From Trichomonas tenax (lineage: Eukaryota; Parabasalia; Trichomonadida; Trichomonadidae): a stretch of DNA of 64,000 bases. Position numbers and translations under genes: made by a program. Shown here piece after piece: positions 51,737 through 62,234 of this stretch. Position 1 is the stretch's first letter. Each line of letters starts with the position of its first letter. The notes under the pieces are model-generated. The model was given only the letters and a program-made list of their open reading frames with translations, had not been told where the DNA came from and searched no databases. The DNA lies in assembly GCA_023091735.1 (NCBI GenBank), contig JALKBU010000083.1:26534-90533 (forward strand), in the 5' to 3' direction.

Positions 51737-52213
51737 TTATTTGGCTTCTTCATTTTCTGTTTCATTTAATGATTCATCGTTTTCAGTGTTTATTCGTGGG
51801 AAGTATTTTTGCACTAATTCGATAACATCTTCGATATTATTTGCAATGAAGGCGTAATCTTCATTTGATGAGAAAATAGCGGTAACCTGTTGTTCATTTT
51901 CAGGTCTGTTTGCGATTAAGTCACGAATTTTGAATGGTGAAATGTTTGGAATTTTGTTTTGAATTTCGTTAGTGAACTGAACGATTTGATGCGCGATTCT
52001 GTGGTCGTCCTGGAACTCACTCGTTCCATCTGGACAGTGATCAAGTAATGAAGGGATCATTGCCGCTCTTGCGATATCAACTCTTTGTGCTTGCCCGAGA
52101 TATTTCGCGTCTCTAGCGTCGTCATAGATGCCAGCATCGGCCCTCCTTCTCTTTATGATCTGAAGTGTCTCGTACGCTGTTAAATAAGCGTGCTGTGTCT
52201 CAAGAACTTGCAT
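51737..52213 (-). CDS. RPC9-like RNA polymerase III subunit (Rpb4/CRCP family)
   Basis: 158 residues from MQVLETQHAYLT. The plan is that of RPC9/CGRP-RCP: an N-terminal helix with a Tyr-Glu (AYLTAYETLQII), a charged linker, and a C-terminal HRDC-like helix bundle (FKIRDLIANRPENEQQVTAIF and IEDVIELVQKYFP) in which L-x-N-x-P is typical. RPC9 pairs with RPC8 to form the polymerase III stalk. An acidic tail follows. The frame extends to an ATG at 52288, but that ATG belongs to a copy of the 13-mer promoter motif (52277-52289), so I choose 52213. Rpb4 of polymerase II is the alternative. Confidence 0.6.
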   Translation of the reverse strand: MQVLETQHAYLTAYETLQIIKRRRADAGIYDDARDAKYLGQAQRVDIARAAMIPSLLDHCPDGTSEFQDDHRIAHQIVQFTNEIQNKIPNISPFKIRDLIANRPENEQQVTAIFSSNEDYAFIANNIEDVIELVQKYFPRINTENDESLNETENEEAK

Positions 52214-52276
52214 TTTGGCACTTTTTAGTTCTATGTTTGTCACATTTTTAAACTGCCGATTTTTGACAATTAACAT

Positions 52277-52289
52277 TTTACATGGCAAA
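52277..52289 (-). promoter_or_regulatory. 13-mer motif copy
   Basis: Complement of TTTACATGGCAAA (one mismatch from the motif), 64 bases upstream of the RPC9-like start at 52213. It contains the ATG that gives the longer, probably false, start. Confidence 0.45.
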
Positions 52290-52770
52290 CATTTTTTTCA
52301 AACTCAAATATCTCCAAACATTTGAGATATACAAATATCAATATTATTATATCCAACTACATATCATACAGAATGTATAATATACTAGTTTCATGTAGAA
52401 ATATTCATGCAATTTTCGTCGATATTAGATCTTCATCATTTATTAATGTGTAACGTTTTCATAGTTTGAATCAAAAGCACACATGATCAGGACAACTTTT
52501 TTATTTAACCAAATAAAAATTAAAGCATGATTTTAATTAAATTCAAAATGAGTTCTGATCATTTTGTGACTATCTTTGATTTTTAGGGCGAAAATATCAC
52601 TATATAAAGTTATGAGAGCCGAATGAAATTATTTAAAATTACATTTCATTGTCGTATTAATGATGTGAAGTCAAATGTAATTTTAAGATAAATCGATAGT
52701 TTATATCCAATCTCAATTTCTATATCACAATACTCAAAGAAAATTTCTTATACATTCCTGATTTGAGCTA
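52290..52770. other. intergenic
   Basis: About 480 AT-rich bases; nothing recognised. Confidence 0.4.
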
Positions 52771-54242
52771 TTATTGCTCAAAACCAATAATTTTTAAATT
52801 CAATAATATCACAATAAAGACATGAATATTTGAGAAAAATGAAGGAGGCTGTAATACTCTACAAGATTTAACGATTCCACATTTTCGAAGAGCAATTGAT
52901 GTGAGTTTTGAATATGAAACTGGACTGGAACGGAAAGCTTTATTCTTCGATTCACCAATTAAACCACAAGCGAGCGAGTTGCATCCAAGAAATACACCTT
53001 CACCAACACTTGTAACACAAATTGGGATATTAAGTGAGCATAGAGAACTGCATCCATCAAATGCATGAACACCAATAGTTTGGATGCTATCTGTAGGAAT
53101 GAAGATGGAAACAATTTTAGTGCATCCAAAGAAAGCACCAGTATTGATTTTCTGTGTATTTGATGGGAACGAGAAGAATGTTATACTAGACGCCGGAGGG
53201 AAAAGAAGCAATCTGGAGAGGTCTTCTGTGAATAGAGCTCCAGTAAATATTTTGAATTTATCGCTATTGCATTCGATTGTTGCAATAGAAGAACAGTTAT
53301 TGAATGCACCAATACCAATTATATCAAGTGCAGAAACTGAAGGAATAATTAATGAAGAACAAGATATACACGAATCAACTGCGTGATCTGAAATCATCGT
53401 TACAGAAGCAGGAAGCTCTATGCTTGTTATCTTTGTGTTCATAAGAGAACAAATTCCAATTACTTGCAAATTTCTCTGGAACATAAAAGTAGCAAAATTA
53501 ATATTGTTGATGAATACTTGTCAACGCTGATGGGAAATTGACTGATGTTAATTTGAAGCAGTCAGTGAGGCAATTTACATCAATTGTTTCAAGAGATGAT
53601 GGAAGAGTGACAGATGTTAAAATGCCGCATTTATAAAATATTTTTGAAAAAAGTGTGATGAATATTGATGTCCCAAAGTTGACAGAAGTAAGTGTTAAAC
53701 ATTGTTCAAATGATCTTGTTCAGACGGTATCGGCACTGCTGAAAGAAATTGTCTTTAATTTATAACATTGTAAGAAAGCATTTGTACCAACAAATTGTAT
53801 TGAATTAGGTAGGTAAGCATGACGGTATTATCATAACAGAAGCTGGAAATGTGAATGACGCGATATTGCATCTAGAAAAGCAATCCGTTTTAAGTGTTGT
53901 TACTCCACTTGAAAGATTAATCGAGGCTACAGCTAAACAACCGAAAAATGCAAAGGCACCAATAGTAATCAAGCGAGCGCAAGTTGATAAGTCAATTGAT
54001 TTCAATTTACGGCAATTATAAAAAGCATAATCTTGAATTTCAATCAATGCAGGATTTGAATCAAATGTAAATGTTTCTATTGAGGATTGGCAATAGTAGA
54101 ATGCATTACTTGTCTCCGAAGTTCCAAAAATGTATTTTGCAGCGGCATTAATAACAATGCTAACTTTTCCTTCAGGGACAAGTTTTAATGTTCCAAAGTC
54201 TGATGAATAAGTAACATTCTGCGAATCCTTCCTATCGTCCAC
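52771..54242 (-). pseudogene. BspA-like leucine-rich-repeat surface gene, decayed
   Basis: Starts with an intact ATG (MDDRKDSQNVTYSSD), the usual opening of this BspA-like subgroup, followed by LRR_5 units such as LIEIQDYAFYNCRKLKSIDLS and TIGAFAFFGCLAVASINL. The first frame stops at 53805. The repeats then go on in another frame (LPNSIQFVGTNAFLQC), meet an in-frame TGA near 53717, lose frame again near 53505, and end in the 237-codon frame 52771-53484 with more LRR units and a hydrophobic C-terminus. At least three lesions are visible. BspA-like proteins are surface adhesin candidates. Arranged head-to-head with a close paralogue at 54663. Confidence 0.78.
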
Positions 54243-54662
54243 TCCTTTGTTTTATTTCAATAATGTTCAATGTAAAAATTATTTCAATCATTTGTCATAA
54301 TTAGAATCATATGTAAATCTATTTTATTGCACAGCAGAAGTGACTGCTTCTTCTTTTATCTCATGAACTGAAGCAAATTGAATCTACTGAATTCAACTAA
54401 ACTCATTTATCTTCTTGAAAGTAGGAATATAGGAAGTTAAATAAAATCATCAATTGATCAATGATTAACAGTCACATACGCATATACTTACTATACTATA
54501 GAACTTGAAATTATTTCTGGCTTTAAATAGCGGAATTTATGAAGATTCGGATATCCTATGTGACAGCAAATTCAAACATTTACATGACAAATGTCCGTAC
54601 ATCTTTTATGATGTAATTCGATCTATTTGTTTGTTCAAAATGAGGTAAAATGAAAATGCGCA
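54243..54662. other. shared upstream region of two BspA-like relics
   Basis: 420 AT-rich bases between the divergent copies. A 13-mer motif copy (TTACATGACAAA, 54580-54591) lies 72 bases upstream of the plus copy. Confidence 0.45.
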
Positions 54663-55860
54663 TTGGGCGATAGAACAGATTCACAAAATTTCACATATTC
54701 ATCAAACTATGACACACTAAAATCTGTTCCTCACGGAAAAGTTACTGTTATAATTAATGCATCAGTAAAGTACATTTTTGGAGCCTCTACCAAACACTAT
54801 GTATTTCGCAATTGTAAATCTACTTTAGAAACATTCACATTTCAGCCAAATCCTCGTTTGATTGAAATTCAAGATTTTGCATTTTATTTTTGTTCAAAAT
54901 TGAAAGTTATTGATCTTTCATCATGTTCACATTTGAAAACTATAGGTAAATTTGCTTTTAGTCAATGTTCATCTGTTACTTCAATTCTCCTTCCAGAAGG
55001 AATCATAAATCTTAGCAATTGCTTCTCTGGATGTAATAGTACTGATTTTGCGTTTCCTTCAACTGCCCTAGAAATACCTGATTATTGCTTTGCATTCTTC
55101 TCATATTTATCCAGTATAACAATCCCAACAAATGGAAATATCAAATCAATTGGACGAAATATCTTATAGAAAACACTTGTTACAAATTTTGAGATCCTTG
55201 ATTCTGTTACAGCAATTCGTTATTTAGCATTTCAAAATTCTAATATCCATTCTTTCTTTCTGCCAAATAATACCGTTTTTAAAGTTACGAACAATGGTCT
55301 TTATAATCGGAAAATGAAAATGATTCATTCATATCCTCCTAAATTAATTCGAACTGCCATAATAGAACCGGGAACTGAAACAATTTTATTTTGGTGCATT
55401 TAGTAGTTCAGATGTTTCAGAAGTTATCATTCCTGAGAGTGTCTCACAAATTGGACAATATGCATTCAGCAACTGTGTGTTTTCCTCAATAAAGCTTCCG
55501 AGTAATTTAACATTGCTCTATCATGCGGCATTTTATAGCTGCACTAAATTAGAATCAATCACTATTCCAAAATGTATCAATGAAATTCCTACCGAAGCCT
55601 TTGCATTTTGCAAAAAATTAAAAACAATTTCTCTGCCGAAAGGATTGGCAACGATTGCTGATAAAGCGTTTTCTAATTGTAACATTTCATCAATTGATCT
55701 TCCTGATTCAATAGTCAATATATCTGCAAGTGCATTTTCAAACAGCTCTACTTTATCTATTTCCATTCCCCAAAATTTAGCGACACTTGATGTGAATGCA
55801 TTTCCTCCAAATACTATTCTTATTTATAAAACTAAATCTAATCCTAAAGGTCTTCACTAA
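54663..55860 (+). pseudogene. BspA-like leucine-rich-repeat surface gene, start codon lost
   Basis: Paralogue of the minus copy: where that begins ATG-GAC-GAT, this one reads TTG-GGC-GAT and has no other in-frame ATG, so the start codon itself is mutated. LRR_5 units follow (LIEIQDFAFYFCSKLKVIDLS, TIGKFAFSQCSSVTSI). A TAG at 55167-55169 interrupts the frame, which then continues; an extra T near 55385 shifts it. The last part (VSEVIIPESVSQIGQYAF through to KSNPKGLH) is intact to TAA 55860. No membrane anchor remains. Three lesions in all. Confidence 0.78.
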
Positions 55861-56447
55861 CGTATTAATAGCGATTTTATTACTTCAATTGAGACATTCA
55901 AAACTTCCCTCATTTCTTTAATTCGAATAATACAATATACCTTCTCACTATATATTCACAAAGATAAACTTTCTGACGATTGATGTTGATCCAATATATA
56001 TAAAAGTTTGTTTTTTGCTCATAAATTTCCATAGAGTGAATCTATAATAATGGATTTCAAAAACTCGGAATTTGCTATGATTCATAATTTCATTGATATG
56101 AAAATATATTTTTATTTGAATTCGATCATATAAAATAGATCGCATAACATGGTATATTTGCACGATAAATTTATGGGTTGCTATTCTCTAAGAATACACG
56201 AGCTTCGATGAAATCGAAAATAAATTGTAATTGAGAGCTGTTAATTTACATGAATAGTCTACACCACAATTTGATGTTACAGCAAAGAGAGTTTTCGATG
56301 GTTCTCAAAGACAACAAAGATTTTCCAAAAATTTCCCATCTATTCATAGTTTTATCCAGAAATTTATATTTACTATCAGATGTAGTGTATAAATTTAGTT
56401 AAAATCTTGATTTGTCAGTTTTCTTTGATTTTCGATTCAATAGTTGT
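55861..56447. other. intergenic
   Basis: About 590 AT-rich bases with chance frames only. Confidence 0.4.
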
Positions 56448-56792
56448 AAAATTTATTTGCAAAAAATGTCAATCACTCATCTTTTGTTCGGCACCTTCTG
56501 AGGCATCGTCATTCTGGTCTGCTTGGCGATTTTGGTCATCGCTGCCGCTATTGTACTGTATAAAGGACTTTACCAAGGAGATATTGAAAATGAACAGAAT
56601 ATTATTGATAATAATGAGATTTCTGTACCACCAGTTCTCGTCTATGTTTGTCCCTCTTCAATGTACATAACACTACAAGACGAAAAATACAAAAGAACTT
56701 TATACTTAAATCAACCTCAACACAATGCTCAGTTTAATGCAACATTTTCACAGAATACTGATCATGACGCTCAAGCACCCGAGACAGTCTGA
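56448..56792 (+). pseudogene. C-terminal anchor and tail of a surface protein, relic
   Basis: The frame reads into GTF, then TGA at 56499-56501 (probably a former Trp before GIVILVC). It goes on through one transmembrane helix (VILVCLAILVIAAAIVLY) and a cytosolic tail with Tyr-rich and Asn/Gln-rich stretches (SMYITLQDEKYKRTLYLN) to a stop at 56792. A small-residue-rich helix followed by a short Tyr-containing tail is the end structure of trichomonad BspA-like and Pmp-like surface proteins. The extracellular part is missing. Confidence 0.6.
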
Positions 56793-57481
56793 TTCAAAAA
56801 ACGCATTATTGATTCTTTGACATATTATTTTCTATATAATATGACATCAATTGCGTGGAATATCTATTGCACTCTATATATTGTTTTTAATACAAAATAA
56901 GAAAAGAAATAAAAAACGGATTTAATTTTTAGTAAAATGCTTCTAATTTATATATCAATCTCTTAGCATGGAGATGTATTGCATATATTTGCAATTCGAA
57001 TAGATTATACATGATTAAGAATTCATTAATTTATAATTGAAATTAGGCTTTGAGCAAAGAAGATTTACCCTAAAATCGAATAAGCTATGTTGGTTTCAAC
57101 ACATTTTCAACATTTTGTGTAATTTTCAATGGAATTTAAAAAAAACTCAAATTGATCAAGTATATTTTTATAATTTTAATGCACTACAGCAACGATAACA
57201 AAATATTAAATCCTTAGGACATAAAAGCATAAATTAATCTTTTCGATTTACAAATCATATAGATTAATTTACATGTCAAAATGTAATCTTACATGACATA
57301 TTGATACTAATATATAAAATCATCAATAAACATTATATAAGTCCAGAGCTGAAAGCGAGAACATGGACAGAGATATAGAACTTAATATCCAATATTCATC
57401 GATGTTTGTGTGCAGCATTATAATCAAGCTAACAAGCTTATACGAACCACTAAAATATATTATGTGTCAGTTTCGATAAAT
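56793..57481. other. intergenic upstream of CapZ beta
   Basis: AT-rich. Holds two motif copies, TTTACATGTCAAA at 57268-57280 and TTACATGACATA at 57289-57300, besides the promoter elements listed next. Confidence 0.45.
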
Positions 57482-57534
57482 TTTACATGTCAAATCTGGA
57501 CTGTTAAAAAATACGATAAGTGAACTCACTTTTG
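57482..57534 (+). promoter_or_regulatory. motif copy plus Inr-like element of CapZ beta
   Basis: TTTACATGTCAAA at 57482-57494 (reverse orientation of the 13-mer) and TCACTTTTG at 57526-57534. The resulting leader of about 104 bases to ATG 57632 would contain a nine-codon upstream ORF starting at 57575. Confidence 0.5.
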
Positions 57535-57631
57535 CAAAATTTAACGAAAAGATTTCTCCCAGTCATATTGAGACATGAACAAAACCTTTTGTCCATCGGT
57601 TTGAATGAAAAAAAGCGGTTATCCAAAAAAA

Positions 57632-58447
57632 ATGTCGTATGATTCTCCAGTAACAGCCGGCCTCGACTTGTTGCGCCACGTCTCACCGAAGGACGTCGAG
57701 AACCGCATGTTCGATATCTTCCAGCTAAATCCTGATCTCACCGATGAAATGATTTCAGCGGTTGATATCCCATTGAAAATAGAGACAGACAAAGACAACC
57801 ATCAAGACTTTATTAAATGCGACTACAATCGTGATGGTGATTCGTTCAGATCTCCATACTCTAACAAGTATTATCCACCGATTTCAGACGGTCAAACACC
57901 ATCACCAAAGCTCCGCAAACTCGAAGAGATGGCGAACAAGGCATTTGGATCATACTTGAATCTCTTCTTCAGGTATGGCACTCTCTCTGTCTACTGCTGG
58001 GATCTTGAAAAAGGCGCTTTCGGTCTTGGCGTTTTCGTTCGCAAGGACACAGATCCAAAGCAGGAGGGATTCGAGGGAAGCATCTCTTGCTCTGATGTTT
58101 TCACAATTACGGAAACAAACAGCGGTCAATACGATTACGAAATGGTTTCTTCCATTCTCCTCGAAATCAAGGTCAACGTTGAGGGCGGAAAACCAGTTAT
58201 CCTCTCCGGTGGATGCGCTGATAGCAAGGTTAAGTCCCTTTCTGCAAAGGATAATGTTCAAATGCTCGTCAACGTTGGCACAATGATTGAAGATAATGCT
58301 GCTAACTTCATGGAACATGTCAAGCAGATTTATGTTTCTAAGATGACTGAAATCTTAAGTTATACAAAGGGCATCGCTATCGGTGGACCAGGAAATTCCC
58401 CACAGGATCAATTGGCTGCTGCTATGAGGGCTCGCTTAGGAAAGTAA
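57632..58447 (+). CDS. CAPZB: F-actin capping protein beta subunit
   Basis: 271 residues from MSYDSPVTAGLDLLRHV, the usual CapZ beta opening. Conserved blocks: ALDL-R---P-xIE equivalent, SAVDIPLKIETDKD, DYNRDGDSFRSPYSNKY, PSPKLRKLEEMANKAF, SVYCWDLEKGAFGLGVFVRK, the long C-terminal helix and the actin-binding C-terminus AAAMRARLGK. With CapZ alpha it caps barbed ends of actin filaments. The frame extends nine codons to another ATG at 57605; I prefer 57632 because of the family start. Length is normal (about 270). C/G-biased codons indicate high expression, in keeping with the actin-rich amoeboid transition of trichomonads. Confidence 0.93.
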   Translation: MSYDSPVTAGLDLLRHVSPKDVENRMFDIFQLNPDLTDEMISAVDIPLKIETDKDNHQDFIKCDYNRDGDSFRSPYSNKYYPPISDGQTPSPKLRKLEEMANKAFGSYLNLFFRYGTLSVYCWDLEKGAFGLGVFVRKDTDPKQEGFEGSISCSDVFTITETNSGQYDYEMVSSILLEIKVNVEGGKPVILSGGCADSKVKSLSAKDNVQMLVNVGTMIEDNAANFMEHVKQIYVSKMTEILSYTKGIAIGGPGNSPQDQLAAAMRARLGK

Positions 58448-58865
58448 CTGGTTGGTCTTTTATCGCTAAAAAATTGTATCAAAGATTTACTCATGAGGTT
58501 TTCTTTGTTTATCGGTAATAAATTCGTTTCAAGTATATTGCCGCATGATTTTCTAATACATATGAAACTCTTTAAGTCAACAATTTAAAGTTTTCATATA
58601 TATCCTTGACTCTTATATCGAAGTTGAACCAATGCTTTAACAAAGAATATTGACAAGTAACAAAAATTATATATTGGTATTCATCCACTATATGTATTTC
58701 TGGAATATTTATTTCCTTCATTTTGATAGTGTTTGAAATGACTTCTAATCAATGTGAACTATTTGATTCATTAGGTATATGCAAGTGGTCATTGGAAATG
58801 TATAAAAATCAGAGAATAATATTGCGAATTCAAAATATAGTTTTTTATAAACAAACATGTGTGAT
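58448..58865. other. intergenic
   Basis: About 420 AT-rich bases between convergent genes; nothing recognised beyond a weak motif variant near 58650. Confidence 0.4.
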
Positions 58866-59297
58866 TCAGTAGTAATAGTTGCAGTCAATGATTTCTGGAG
58901 GCTGAAGGGTTTTGAAAATTCTGCCGATTGCATCTTCGATTTCATCCACCTTGCAACCAACAATTGATTCAAAGGGAATAAGTGTTGATCCATCAATAGA
59001 GAAGAGTTTTATCGTAGGCAATGATCGAACGGAATACATTTTCGTAACTTCACGATTTGAATCAACATTAATTTTAACAAATTGTAAATTTTGATGCTTT
59101 TTGGCGATGTCTGGCAATAAGCGACCGAGCCTCTTACAGGGTCCACACCAATCCGCAAAGAAATCGATGACAATGAATTTATACTTAAGAGAAACAGTCT
59201 GGATAAATTGCTCGAACTCGGCTTTACCTCCATTGAAATACATTAAATTTGGAGGTAATGAATGGGCTTCGTTGTTGTCTTTTCCTGAATCACTCAT
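58866..59297 (-). CDS. trx: thioredoxin
   Basis: 143 residues. The thioredoxin fold spans about 20-130 with the active site FFADWCGPCKRL (Cys51, Cys54), the preceding beta strand FIVIDFF, and the cis-Pro loop VRSLPTIKLF. The N-terminal ~18 residues are a polar extension and the C-terminus (EIIDCNYYY) adds one Cys and three Tyr. It reduces disulfides in client proteins such as peroxiredoxin, and would be recycled by the thioredoxin reductase encoded at 21876-22790. The extensions make it longer than the classical ~105 residues. Five motif copies crowd the promoter. Confidence 0.93.
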   Translation of the reverse strand: MSDSGKDNNEAHSLPPNLMYFNGGKAEFEQFIQTVSLKYKFIVIDFFADWCGPCKRLGRLLPDIAKKHQNLQFVKINVDSNREVTKMYSVRSLPTIKLFSIDGSTLIPFESIVGCKVDEIEDAIGRIFKTLQPPEIIDCNYYY

Positions 59298-59310
59298 TTT
59301 CGAAATCGAT

Positions 59311-59398
59311 TTTACATGTCAAAATATTATTTACTTGTCAGGAATAATTTGACATGTAACTTCTTATTTGGCGCGTAAAATTTATTTTGCCATGTAAA
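59311..59398 (-). promoter_or_regulatory. cluster of five 13-mer motif variants upstream of thioredoxin
   Basis: TTTACATGTCAAA at 59311-59323, TTACTTGTCA at 59331-59340, TTTGACATGTAA at 59348-59359, TTGGCGCGTAAAA at 59368-59380 and TTTGCCATGTAAA at 59386-59398, in mixed orientation. The densest occurrence of the motif in the window, starting 14 bases from the ATG. Confidence 0.55.
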
Positions 59399-60066
59399 TT
59401 TAAAAGTGTCAGACCAAAACTGCTTATGAAAAAAATGTCTTCACGCTCTAGTTTACGAAAGCGGTTTTAGAAATCATTATTTTTCAAGACCAACAACAAG
59501 TATGTACTCATTATGATGTGTGCTTGGATGATACTATTCTTTTCGCAGTTATAGCTCTGACCCTAATGGCAGGAGAATGGCGATGAAATTGTTCTGAGCA
59601 CACAACATAATTTTTTAGAAAACAAACTAACACACAGAATTTTTATTTTCCAAGACTAGAGAATAATTACTTATTGCCTAAGTTGTTTTAACTTTTGGCT
59701 TAGAATATTGATATTATTATTTTCCGAATAAAGACATGTGATATATATACATTTCTCTTATTTTATACTTTTATGTCCTGTACATATGAGCTATTGTACC
59801 ACAAATTGAGAATAATTTTTTCAAAAAAATTTCTAAAGCAATGATTGTCTGTTAACTTTTATTTTTGTTGACTAGAACTTCATTTGATATAATACATTAA
59901 AGTTATACTAAAGATCTGATATTTTATCAAAATTTATTTTATTTGCTGAGTGAAATAGTTTGGAATTGTGAAAAGAGAGAATTTTATTTTTATTAGATGA
60001 TCAAAAGTAATAAAATTGACGAATGACAAAATAAAATTGGTATCGAACAAGAAGTACTTAATCGTT
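59399..60066. other. intergenic
   Basis: About 670 AT-rich bases; no gene or repeat recognised. Confidence 0.45.
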
Positions 60067-60384
60067 TTAAACATCAACTTTGATTGTTGCTTGAACAAGT
60101 AAATCGCAAACCTGATCTAATCTTGTTTCAGCGAGTTTCTGGAAATCGACCAAATTTTGGTTTGTTTTTTCTTCCATATCCTTTGTTGCCTGCTTAATCT
60201 CAGCGTCAATTTCTTGTTTGATTTCTTTGAGCCTGTTCTCTGTCTGGATTCTGTGTTCTTCTATCTCTTTGTTTGCCTCCTCAGCAACTTGCTTCTGGAT
60301 GTGCTCCTTGTCAGCGCGTGCCTGCTTCATTATCTCTTGGGCAGCATGTTCGGCCTCAAGAAGAACCTTTACTTGACCTTCCAT
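60067..60384 (-). CDS. vatG: V-type ATPase subunit G
   Basis: 105 residues from MEGQVKVLLEAEHAAQEI, matching the family opening (short helix with LL-AE--A---I--AR). One long amphipathic helix rich in Glu, Lys, Gln and Ala follows; the family forms the peripheral stalk with subunit E. The C-terminus (LAETRLDQVCDLLVQATIKVDV) is typical. The frame runs upstream to a GTG only, so 60384 is the start. It would serve proton pumping at endosomal and lysosomal membranes. Length is normal (about 110). Confidence 0.85.
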   Translation of the reverse strand: MEGQVKVLLEAEHAAQEIMKQARADKEHIQKQVAEEANKEIEEHRIQTENRLKEIKQEIDAEIKQATKDMEEKTNQNLVDFQKLAETRLDQVCDLLVQATIKVDV

Positions 60385-61220
60385 ATCTGAGTGTTTATCG
60401 TCCACTTTTTTCTTGATCGTCCTAGATTCTCAATATATTATCAAAACGCGGATATATAAATTCTACGTATTTTCTTTCATATCTGCTTCATAACTATAGT
60501 TCTAATCACTCGTTTTGTTGTTGATGAGATATTTTTTTGTAAAAAAATTATGTTTGTGCGTTCATTTTTCGTGTATAATATCTCTATAAAATTTAAACGT
60601 TATCTAAATATATAGAATGAATATACAAATCACAATATTATAAATTCGTTTTGATAAAATATCAATATAGATATGAATTCCTATGAACAAGCTGTAAGTA
60701 TTTGGAACTATACATTGATTAATAGATTTGTTTTGTTCAACAACAATTTTGAGATTCATTATCCAAATTTAATGTTCAAAACTGTGTTTAGGTGCTCATT
60801 ATATTCTAAATGTTTGTGCACTTAGGTTTTCTATTATCTCTGCATCAAATATTAATTAATAGATGTACTCAAATTTTTATTTAACATAAAAGTAATTGCT
60901 AATGCAATTAGTTAAAACACATGTCCTTAACATATCAAAGTAATATTAAGGAAAATAAAATAATATTGTCATTAATGATTATAACTTTTAAGCAAGTGCA
61001 AATAGCAAGGCAAAAACTGATCTGGTTTGCTTTCAAGTCCCTCAAAATCACAATTGAAGAGAAAATGCATATAAATGCAAGAGTAAGAAAAAAAAACACC
61101 CAAAGTATATAGAAACATAGTTTTATGGATGGCTTTGGGTGCTATCATATCAGTCAAAACAACGTTTACGTTTTGTATTTGAATGAAAAAATTTGAAATG
61201 TTCGAAACAGTGCAAGAAAT
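60385..61220. other. intergenic
   Basis: About 840 AT-rich bases upstream of subunit G and downstream of eS28. The short frames near 60921-61157 are chance overlaps. Confidence 0.45.
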
Positions 61221-61442
61221 TTACCTAAGGCGACGGGCTTCACGCTCTGTCTCGAGAAGGGAGAGGATATCACGCTCACGGACAGCACCCTTAACATTAC
61301 GAACAAGGGAGCGGTTTGAGTCATCGAGGAACTCAACGCGGACCTGTGTGACACCACCGCGGGATCCTGTGCGGCCGATGACCTGTTTGACGACGGCAAG
61401 CTTGACTTGTTCGACTTCCATATTTTGAGAAAGGTGGGCCAT
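61221..61442 (-). CDS. RPS28: small-subunit ribosomal protein eS28
   Basis: 73 residues. The core is nearly diagnostic: [21 protein letters not shown], then [19 protein letters not shown] and the universal end [12 protein letters not shown]. It sits in the 40S head near the mRNA exit. An internal Met (residue 8, position 61421) gives 66 residues, close to the usual 64-69; the outer ATG at 61442 adds MAHLSQN. I keep the outer start because it is a proper ATG, with some doubt. C/G-biased codons as in other expressed genes. Confidence 0.95.
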   Translation of the reverse strand: MAHLSQNMEVEQVKLAVVKQVIGRTGSRGGVTQVRVEFLDDSNRSLVRNVKGAVRERDILSLLETEREARRLR

Positions 61443-61813
61443 CCCCTGTTTACAAAAACCGCTTCATTTCAACATTTTGTATTTTTCGTTTTTTGATATT
61501 TATATTCTACAGATTTTGTAATGTCTATATTTTATATAAAAATGAGGTTTTATTTGTTAAACTCTTTTATACTATGTAAATTAATTTTACATGACAAATT
61601 CTGATTCATATTTTCTATAAGTATTTCCAAACTTCCTGATATAATCAAATTTATCCATAGTTATTTTGTAAATAGATATTATGGCTGCAGTGCTAAACTA
61701 TTATAGCAGAAAAACCTATATAATTCATTACCATTTGAGAAGATTGTTCGATAAGTGAAATTTGACATATCATTTTACAAAGTCAAATTTTCTTATTACA
61801 TTAATCCATTTAG
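61443..61813. other. divergent promoter region of eS28 and SmG
   Basis: 370 AT-rich bases with one good 13-mer motif copy (TTTACATGACAAA, 61586-61598) and a weaker TTTGACATATCA near 61763. It may serve both genes. Confidence 0.5.
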
Positions 61814-62044
61814 ATGCAAGCACAGCCACCATATCCAGAGCTTAAAGAACACATTCAAAAGGATGTAAAGATTACGCTTAACCAGGACAGAGTAATCAAA
61901 GGTGTTTTAACAGGTTTTGATCACTTTATGAATTTAACAATAAGAGACGCCACAATTTACACGCCGTACGAAAAAGCACCCACAATCACCCAATCATGTA
62001 TTGTCAGAGGAGCAATTATTCGAGCAATAGAACCTCTAAATTAA
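61814..62044 (+). CDS. SNRPG: Sm-like protein, probably SmG
   Basis: 76 residues. Sm1 motif: DVKITLNQDRVIKGVLTGFDHFMNLTI; Sm2 motif: SCIVRGAIIRAIEP, equivalent to the VIRGNSI strand. The N-terminal PPELK-like YPELKEHIQ fits SmG better than other Sm/LSm members. SmG is one of the seven proteins that ring the U-rich site of spliceosomal snRNAs; LSm7 is the alternative. Small and full length. Its presence agrees with a spliceosome despite few introns in the genome. Confidence 0.82.
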   Translation: MQAQPPYPELKEHIQKDVKITLNQDRVIKGVLTGFDHFMNLTIRDATIYTPYEKAPTITQSCIVRGAIIRAIEPLN

Positions 62045-62234
62045 ATTCTCGAAAGTTCAAACGATAATCTTGTTCAAGATTTCCTATTCCAGAGCTTCTG
62101 CCTGTATTAGAAATCGAAAAACTCAATCAAAAAGAAGTTTTCAATTGAAAATATTTAATACAATTGGAAATCTTGGACACATGATATCATACAAGGTTTT
62201 ATTTTATATGCATTGCTAAAGTTTCGGCTTGTTC

